A DNA stretch of 60,000 bases. It comes from Tubiluchus corallicola. Its lineage: Eukaryota; Priapulida; Priapulimorpha; Priapulimorphida; Tubiluchidae. Made by a program: the position numbers and the translations under genes. The notes beneath the pieces were generated by a model. It did no database searches. It had not been told where the DNA came from and saw only the letters and a list, made by a program, of their open reading frames with translations. Location of the stretch: NCBI GenBank assembly GCA_030141605.1, contig JAQGDQ010000005.1:1118180-1178179 (forward strand), given 5' to 3'. Below, piece after piece: positions 52,908 to 60,000 of the stretch; within the stretch, counting starts at the first letter, position 1; each line of letters opens with the position of its first letter.

Positions 52908-54045
52908 TATCCTACAAAAATTCATAACAATTAAACATTAAAACATGAGAGATAGGTAACTAGTGCTCAAATGCAGTTTAGATCAGTAACGCCATCAGAA
53001 TATTTACTGATTTAATAATAAAGTAGAAATGAACTTTCTGATAGCTATTGTACTATGCAAGCGAGGAATGTCGGCGATATTCGCTTTGTTGCACATTGCC
53101 ATGTATACGTTTGTAGTCCACAATGTCATTTCTCATTTCTATAATTATTTTTTTATACTGCCATTAGGCCTGTACACTTGTTGACAAATGACATTCATGA
53201 ATGAACTTGATAAACTTGGTGTTCTGCATTATGCAAGTGCTGTATTAATTGTGCCGGTCAAACATTAGGGATACAGACCTTTTAAATAAACACAATTTAA
53301 ATTTTGACTTTTTTATATAATATTCTATACAGGTTCGTTTGCCACTAGCATCATCCATGAGCTTGGCTGTATTTCTTAAACACTTAGTGCTTCTTCAATT
53401 TTCAATTTAATTTCAATTTAAATTTTCCTATCTTTGAATGCATGATCACTTATCACCACCTATTCTGTTCATTTGGAAAGAAGGCTAATAGAGAGCAGAG
53501 ACAGAGAGTCAAAGACACAGTTACGTGTTCTATTTTATCTGGGTTTATCTATTTTATAGATTATTCGGGTTTTACGTTCTGTTTAGAAGTTTGTGCATTT
53601 GCCTGTGAAAGTGAGTAATTATTTCCTTGCACGATGATTGGAGGAGCACCGTATCTACGCAGCAAAAAACTTAATATCTAAATCAGAAATACGATATGAA
53701 GAAATCCTGTATACATTTGATCTGAATGCATCTACTGTGGCATTAGCTATTTAAATGTAAATTTAAGGCACTTGCACTTTACAAATAGCTGCTAAGAAAC
53801 CTTTTGCAAACCTAGCATCAAATGAAATAAAATTACTGATTGCAATTTTATAAAAAAATGTTGCGGTTTGTCTTTGACCTTTATTCTATCTATTTAAGTG
53901 TTGCAAGCAGGACAATAACTGCTATCTGTTTTATGTAGGTCTTAGGTAAGTACTTAAACTACAAAAAAATTATTAGAGTTAAAAGTTACTGAACTAAAGG
54001 TTGAAACATACTGTTATTCTGTCATGATAGGTTAAGCAAGTATAC
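52908..54045. other. Region upstream of KNL1
   Basis: The KNL1 promoter should lie here. tttttgtag immediately before the start codon could be a 3' splice site for a separate 5' UTR exon. No other gene is visible. Confidence 0.35.
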
Positions 54046-55310
54046 TCATAAAAACCCATATTTTTTTCCAAAATAATTGTCGATTAAGGATTTAAACTTT
54101 ACAACATGAATGGTCCAGCAATCACCATGGCAGGCAAATTAGTCCAATCATTCACAAAGTATTCTCACAGTAAATGAATATTTGCGAACGTTAAGACGTG
54201 ACAGCTCTTTAAAAAGTTTTAAACTATGCCTTCTAGTTTTAGAATCAACAACTAGATTAAAGAATTTTTCATGCAAAATGTTCTCATTTCTAGTCAGTAT
54301 TTTATAAACCTCAATAAGGTGTGCACTGTGTTTTCCTAATTCAAGTGTGGTCAAACTGTAGTACTTCAATCGTTCTAAATATGTCGATATTTTTATAACC
54401 AAATATTATTCTTGTAGCATGCCTTTGCACTCCTTCCACAAGCAATATGTGCACTTGCAAACCAAACCTGTCCATAAGTTGGCATAGTTAAAACTACGTT
54501 ACGATGCTTCAAAGTAGAATGCACCAAAAACTTTGGCCAAAAGTCAATTTTTTGTTTTTTATAAAAATAAAAATGTTAAATATTTTGGACTTTTATATTC
54601 CAGCATCAAATCATCAGGATAATGTTAAAAAATACAAAAATCTAATTTTATAATCCCATACCCACTTCTGTGCCTAAAAACTAGTACTGCAATTGTAAAA
54701 AACTTGTATTTTCAAACTTCGACAGTAGTCGTTGAAGTAGACAAAGTTGTTGTTACTTGTATTTGTTATATTTAAAGAGACAATAAACTATTCTATTCTA
54801 TTAAGTGTGTAGCGTACATCTCAACTTCAAAGTGGATTATCTCAGCTTAGAAATAACATAGAGCAATGAGCTTGGTATCAAAATTATCCTCACGAAATGG
54901 AGATTCAGGATATCTGAATAATTAGAAAAGCCTAATTGCCGATTTTGCTATGCAAGCACACATATGTCTTTCTGACATACAGATAATGAGGATTCCAAAG
55001 CTGCACAGTATTCTAGATGAGGTTTAACTAAACCAATGTATAATTTCAATACAAACTTTATTTTTACAAATGGTTTGCCACTTTATCATCCCCAATATTT
55101 TATTTGCCTTCTTAACGGAGGATACTCATTGTTGGGAAAATTTCAAGTCTGATGTTTAGTACACCAACATCATTTTTTACTATTTTACTTTCAAGAGTAG
55201 TTTCATTCATAACGTAATCACTTTTTTAAGGCCCGCAAAACCGAAATACATTACCTCACCTTTATCAACATTAAATAACACCTGCCAGTCAAATCAAATC
55301 ATCTACCGTT
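54046..55310 (-). mobile_element. Decayed CR1-like LINE, end of the reverse-transcriptase ORF, interrupted by an insertion
   Basis: Going down the minus strand the typical C-terminal blocks of CR1/Jockey-type ORF2 appear in order but in shifting frames: WQVLFNVDKGEVMYFG near 55270, VKKANKILGMIKW near 55105, VKPHLEYC near 55015, then VQRHATRIIFGYKN near 54430, LTTLELGKHSAHLIEVYKIL near 54340, TRRHSLKLFKELSRLNVRKY near 54215, and VNDWTNLPAM and FKSLIDNYF to a stop at 54046. Frameshifts and stops show it is dead. About 430 bp of other sequence (54530-54960) splits it. Confidence 0.75.
54530..54970. mobile_element. Insertion inside the CR1-like LINE, with a retroelement-type tail
   Basis: Plus-strand sequence ends in acaataaactattctattct (54780-54800), an AATAAA-like stretch plus short pentamer repeats typical of LINE/SINE 3' ends. 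The remaining part (about 54846-54965) is shared, inverted, with 59705-59850. Exact insertion borders are not resolved. Confidence 0.45.
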
Positions 55311-55450
55311 TTTCCCACATGCATCATCAATTAAAATTTAGTAACATAATTATAACAGCCAATCAAATTGGAAGGGATGGTGAAGAACATGCGTTATCAT
55401 ATCAGTTACCCAATCGTTAATCCATTAATACTAATACTGTCCATGTGTGC

Positions 55451-55478
55451 GAAATAAAATGATTCTTATTCTTATTCA
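55451..55478 (+). mobile_element. Retroelement 3' tail with (ATTCTT)n-type repeat
   Basis: gaaataaaatgattcttatt followed by more cttatt copies looks like the poly(A)-signal-plus-microsatellite end of a non-LTR element on the plus strand. The body upstream is not recognisable. Confidence 0.35.
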
Positions 55479-55689
55479 CATCCACTTACATAGTTAGATG
55501 TTCAATTTCATGCTTTAAAACTAATATCCCAACACTCAATGACTTTTGCTTAATACAAAAAGCACACTATATCAAACTAACAAGAGTGCTGGGTATTGGA
55601 CTTAAATAAATTTAAAAACTAGAAACTTTGAAATTATTAAAAGATAATTCAGTAATATGTTGTCAAAATACACCTTCTTCTTATTCTTC

Positions 55690-56965
55690 AAAATCTCATT
55701 CCACCTGTTGCAGGCATTGAGGTATCAACATTTATCAGAGTATTCCACCCTCTTCTATCTGCAGCTAACAGCATAAGTTCTTCTGCTCCTAAAGATAGAT
55801 TTGGTTGAAGTTGTTGAATATCTTTTCTTTTTATCTTGGCTATCCAAGTTGTTTTGGGTTTACCAGGTGGTTTTTTGCAAGGTTTTAAGGCTTCCTTTAA
55901 GGCGACTCTTACTGGTGCTTCATTTGGTAATCTTAGTAGATGTCCTAGCCAGCTTAATCTTTGGATCTTGACTTTTAAACTCTAAAAAAATTCTTTTGTT
56001 CTGGTGTATAAATCTTCACTTTTGATTATGTATGGCCATCTTATCTTTAAAACTTTCCTAACCGTGGATATGCTCTATCCTCTTCACCACCAGTACCGAG
56101 CAAACAGACATCAATAAAAAGTGTCTGTTTGCGAGATCAACAACACGACCAACTTGTTTTACAAATCACACCAAATATCTTTTACGTCAATTTGCCTTTA
56201 CTCTTCACTCGTCTTTAATTATATTTTTAGTTTCAACAGCTTGTTAACATACATCCTAGTCAATAGTAATTTATTTATGTTCCATTCACTTATATCTTGT
56301 GCAGATAGGCCCAACTTGTTAATATACACAGCTTTAGCCTTCACAGTCCTAAGGAGACTTCTATGAAATGTGTCAGTCTCCTTTTCTTGAGTAATCGTTA
56401 AACCCCGAGTTTCACTGTTGTACATAAATACGCTGGTAACGTAAGCATTAAATAATCGAAACTCTTACTTTAAGACTTAATTTCTTGCTAGTTAATACAT
56501 TCTTGTGCTGAAGAAAAGCATGCACTGCCTTTTGCTTTTAATGTCATCTTGGTGCTTAGAAAAGTGCCCATGTACTTGCACTTTTTCCAAGACTTATTAC
56601 CACCTCTTGCAATTACATATTCTTCAGTTTTTGACTGGTGTACTTGAAAATTTCTTTTCTCTACTCTAGTTTTTTTTTGAAAACCATTTATTTGATACAC
56701 TAATCCATCCAATATCGTCTGCGTATTGTTGATCAATAAGGAATGGTTCATAGGATTCCAAAGTTGGATAGAAGTGATCTAGAATATGTTGAGGAAGGCC
56801 ATCACAGACAGTGGTATCGTAATCATGATCATCATTTGGAGTGAGGATCTTAAGTTAAGTGCATTTGCTAGGTAGAGCGTGAAAAGTATTGGACTAAGAC
56901 AGTCCCCTGGGGACCCCAATATTCGTGCTAAAAGTCCTTCCTAAGATATTCCCAACGTTTACAGT
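55690..56965 (-). mobile_element. Decayed non-LTR retrotransposon (second LINE clade), RT domain to C-terminus
   Basis: On the minus strand, in several frames, are IGVPR then DCLSPILFTLYLANALN (near 56930-56870, one base lost between them), the catalytic box QYADDIGWIS (YADD at 56714-56725), a KTEEYVI...WKKCKYMGTFL block (near 56650-56560), and the C-terminal RLSWLGHLLRLPNEAPV...GKPKTTW block (near 55975-55830) ending at an in-frame TGA near 55698. Gaps and frameshifts show it is inactive. The WLGH-type C-terminus differs from the CR1-like copy next to it. Confidence 0.8.
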
Positions 56966-57850
56966 AAGTTTAACATCCTTTAGTAGAATTGTAATGATGT
57001 GCAGTTCACCTACACACCTAAAAATACACCTACGTTTTCAAATTATGCGCAACAAAAAGCTTTATCTTCATGTAAACAAAATTGAAATCGCCACGGTCTC
57101 ACGATGCCGTCCGGATGCAAAATCAAACTAGCTGACAAGTAATTGTGAATTCCTCAGGACTAGCACTGTTACCAATTTCCCATGATTTTTACAAAATTAA
57201 TTTTAAAATATTTAATGCCATTCTGCAAGTAATTCAGAGAATGTCGCAAGGAAATATTAGGTACTTAAAAAACATAATATTATAGTTAATAACAAAACAG
57301 CAGTGCCAGGACATAATAAAGATGATGGATTAATAATAACTTAGTACTAATTATCATTAATATGTTATCATCATAAATTTATACTAGTCATGTATAAATA
57401 CAGTTCATGCAGGCGTATTAGATTTATTGTACTCTTGATTCTTTTCTCTATCAAGTAATTTTAATGTGAAGCTCAAATGCTCCCAAAGAATAAATGTTCA
57501 ACTTTAGAACAAATTTCTTCTTCTGGTCAATATATATTTGTTAGTTTAATGAAATGGAATTCTTAAAGCAAAAAAACATGTTTGGAGTACAGAGAATTCA
57601 TATGCTCTTAACTTTTCTCAATCAATTGAAGACAATTCACAGAAATGCAGAAAACTGGCGTTATATCCGAAAACTGCAACTACGTCATTGACAAATTAAG
57701 ATACATATATGCATACAGTCTGCAACTCCATGGACTCTACACTAACTGTACCTGATACTCGGCTACGACCTGCACCAAAGAAAAAATAATATCTAAAATT
57801 CAGATATTAAATTAACTTTATTAGGCTGTTTCCCAGTTTGCACAGTTGGT
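56966..57850. other. AT-rich DNA between LINE remnants
   Basis: The part nearest 56966 may be further 5' LINE sequence. Nothing else is recognisable. Confidence 0.3.
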
Positions 57851-57854
57851 TGTG

Positions 57855-57925
57855 ATATAGTTGTATATAGATAGATAGATATTGTCTTTATTTTTGCATT
57901 GCATGTTTGATACAAGAATTACAAA
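57855..57925 (-). mobile_element. Retroelement 3' end with (ATCT)n tail
   Basis: Read on the minus strand, atgcaatgcaaaaataaaga is followed by caatatctatctatctat. AATAAA plus an (ATCT)n tail is a common 3' end of LINEs in animal genomes. No coding part is attached. Confidence 0.5.
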
Positions 57926-58169
57926 TAGCTAAATTATTTTTCAAAAGAAAAATTCTAATAATGGTAATAACGTTATTTACAAATTAAAAAATTATCTATG
58001 GCTATAGGGGTGAGCATTGAATATTTCAATTCGATTCGAACGAGTTTTTTAATTATAATTCGATTCTAACCTAAAACTATAGATCCGAATAATACAATTT
58101 AGCTGTGGTTTCTGTGTGCAACATTTAAAAAAATATTAGTGGTTTTTAAAAGAAAAACAAGAAAAAACG

Positions 58170-58345
58170 ACTTGTAATGTCAATAAAATCGAATCCAAAA
58201 TGCTTCTGGGTGTATGCCAATCACCATTAATTTTAAAGAAACGAGACATGATCCTTACATTAAAGGAAAATGGAGACAAAGTTGCTGGTGATACATGCAA
58301 AGCAGAACTACTCAACAAATACTTTGTTAGTGTTTTCACATTACA
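58170..58345 (+). mobile_element. CR1-like LINE fragment, region before the RT core
   Basis: The plus strand reads LILKKRDMILTLKENGDKVA then GDTCKAELLNKYFVSVFT, the block that joins endonuclease and reverse transcriptase in CR1/Jockey-type ORF2 proteins. It is open for about 55 codons and then lost. Confidence 0.65.
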
Positions 58346-59704
58346 AGTCGTTTGAAGCTAGTAAAACCTAGTCGTTTGAAGCTAGTAAAATCTTGCTTTG
58401 TACAGTATAATCACCATTTAGCATGTTTGGATTTTATTGCTTGAAGAGCTTCTTTCATTATCGATTTCACCAATTTCACGAATTCGAATTCAGTTTCAAA
58501 GATTTTTGAACAAGGTTTCGAACTGCCAGTTTGAAGCAGTCTTAAAAAGATCATGCATATTACTCGATTTTGTTCTGCAGCACCAATCACCTATACTAAA
58601 GCACAGATAAACACTGTTACCATTACTGAAGAGAATGTACCCTCAAAGCTGATTTCTCCATGGAACCAGATCAATTTACCAATTTGCAATAAATCAATTA
58701 GCGTCAAGTTTAACAGCGGCATTTTTAAAAAATCAATTAATGAGATAAAAATATCACATGTAAAAAAGAATTCAATTGTGTTTCAAGTTTTTAAGAAAGA
58801 AGAGTGATATCTGAAAACCAACTGCAGACGAACAAGCTTAACATGAACAAGCTTGAAAGGACTCTAAACGTCTTTTAAATGTCCAACCTTTTTGCAACTG
58901 CCATTTAGCACAAACAGACACTACTGATCTTTATCCTTACCATCACAGACCTTGCTTTGATCCTCACCATACCGTGACAACTGTCATTAGGCGGCACTTC
59001 AACTAGAGAGACAACTTTTGAGAGAAAATATAAATACAAAATGCAAGAGCGAAAATGTGCGATTTCATGATTAACAGAGGCTTAACAAGAGAGGAAAACT
59101 ACGGGCAAAAAACCTATATAATTTTATAGGTTTTGCCCTGTCGATGTACGGCATACTGCGGTAATCTATGGTAACGAGTATTAGAAAAGTAAAAAAATTG
59201 TCTACACAACCCATACATACCATCTTCGTGCAAATTTCCTACGATGAAAAACCGGTCCTTGTCGAATTCGCATGCAGCTATGTTACTTATAATGGCTCAG
59301 CTTTTATTTACGTCCTTCCTTATTGCTTAAGAAACTATTATTTTTGTGTCGTGGAAACTGTTACAGTAGTCGCGCTTGCGAAGAAGAAATAAACCCAAAT
59401 CATTTGCTAATTATAACAGCGCACAACCGTTGCGTTGACGTCCACGATTACCCGATTTAAAGCGAAACCCTGTAAAATGTGAACGTCTTTGAAGAGCATT
59501 AAAATATTTAATAATTGAATTGACCGTAAATTGTGATGATTTCGATGCAAATACAAATAACTTGGTGAATTAATTTATTTTAATGAAGTAAAAGGAAAAT
59601 TTCGTTTATTAAAAACGCAAACTTAATCTTCTACGCCGTAAAAATGAAGCACTACTATACTAATTACAAAACTATACTAATTATTAGTATTAGTAATAAT
59701 AAAA
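58346..59704. other. AT-rich DNA without a recognisable gene
   Basis: An 84-codon plus-strand frame (58553-58807) and a 74-codon frame (59168-59392) have no recognisable motif and no splice or promoter context. The segment may be further decayed retroelement sequence. Confidence 0.3.
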
Positions 59705-59850
59705 TGTGTGCTTGCATAGCAAAATCGTCTATAAGTCGGCAATTAACGTTTTCTAGTTATTCACATATCCCGAATCTCTATTCCATGAAGATCATTTTGA
59801 TACCAAGCTCATCGCTCTATGTTAATTGTTATTGCTAAGCTGAGATAGTG
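59705..59850 (+). repeat. Dispersed repeat, inverted copy of 54846-54965
   Basis: The words tgtgtgcttgcatagcaaaa, atttttgataccaagctcat-like sequence and gctctatgtta followed by taagctgagata are shared with the minus strand of 54846-54965. The two copies differ by small indels and scattered substitutions. At both sites the copy sits next to CR1-like LINE coding sequence. Confidence 0.6.
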
Positions 59851-59927
59851 CATGCTATGCTCAAAAACACAATCTGGAGAAAATAGCTTTTAAAATGTAT
59901 TGCTTATGGAAGGTGTATAAAGGCGTG

Positions 59928-60000
59928 CTACACGTTTGAATTAAGAAGACACCATGGAGATCTTATTGAAGTTTATAAAATATTAACTAGAAAAGAAAAC
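59928..60000 (+). mobile_element. CR1-like LINE fragment running off the window
   Basis: The plus strand reads TFELRRHHGDLIEVYKILTR up to the window end. This is the same C-terminal ORF2 block seen on the minus strand near 54340 (LTTLELGKHSAHLIEVYKIL). The reading frame is open to base 60000. Confidence 0.7.

Overview
This is a stretch of animal nuclear DNA. It is AT-rich. The genes are split by ordinary GT-AG introns of about 75 bp to over 4 kb, and the spaces between them hold decayed LINEs, small inverted-repeat DNA transposons, minisatellites and microsatellites. The four protein genes are metazoan regulators: a myocardin-related transcription factor, a DCUN1D3-type neddylation factor, TAB1 and the kinetochore scaffold KNL1. 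Their sequences are clearly diverged from vertebrate ones, so an invertebrate is the best reading. I cannot name the phylum from sequence alone.

Layout. At 65-4888 (+) lie the last six exons of the MRTF/myocardin-family gene; its RPEL end is upstream of the window. From about 5.0 to 15.5 kb there is no convincing gene, only AT-rich DNA, one CAATATT-rich foldback repeat and possibly the 3' UTR of the next gene. At 15492-16385 (-) is an intact, intronless coding region for a DCN1-like protein 3 homologue with an N-terminal lipidation signal. Small transposon remnants fill 17.6-20.3 kb. At 21585-32510 (-) is the complete TAB1 coding region: 8 exons and 523 residues, every splice phase consistent. 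At 37428-52907 (-) is the complete KNL1 coding region: 12 exons and 2425 residues, with PP1-docking SILK and RVSF motifs at the N-terminus, MELT-like repeats in a 6.1-kb exon, and a C-terminal RWD region. From 54 kb to the end of the window is a LINE graveyard on both strands.

The genes do not form an operon or pathway. MRTF links actin to SRF-driven transcription, DCUN1D3 acts in cullin neddylation, TAB1 activates the TAK1 kinase, and KNL1 joins microtubule binding to checkpoint signalling at kinetochores. MRTF faces the other three tail to tail, across about 10 kb.

Most unusual points: (1) the last intron of TAB1 is almost entirely a minisatellite whose unit copies the end of the preceding exon plus its rare GC 5' splice site, giving 13 decoy donors beside the real one; (2) this TAB1 keeps PP2C metal-site aspartates that human TAB1 has lost; (3) KNL1 carries two MELT subtypes in separate clusters and seems to lack the coiled coil before its RWD domains.
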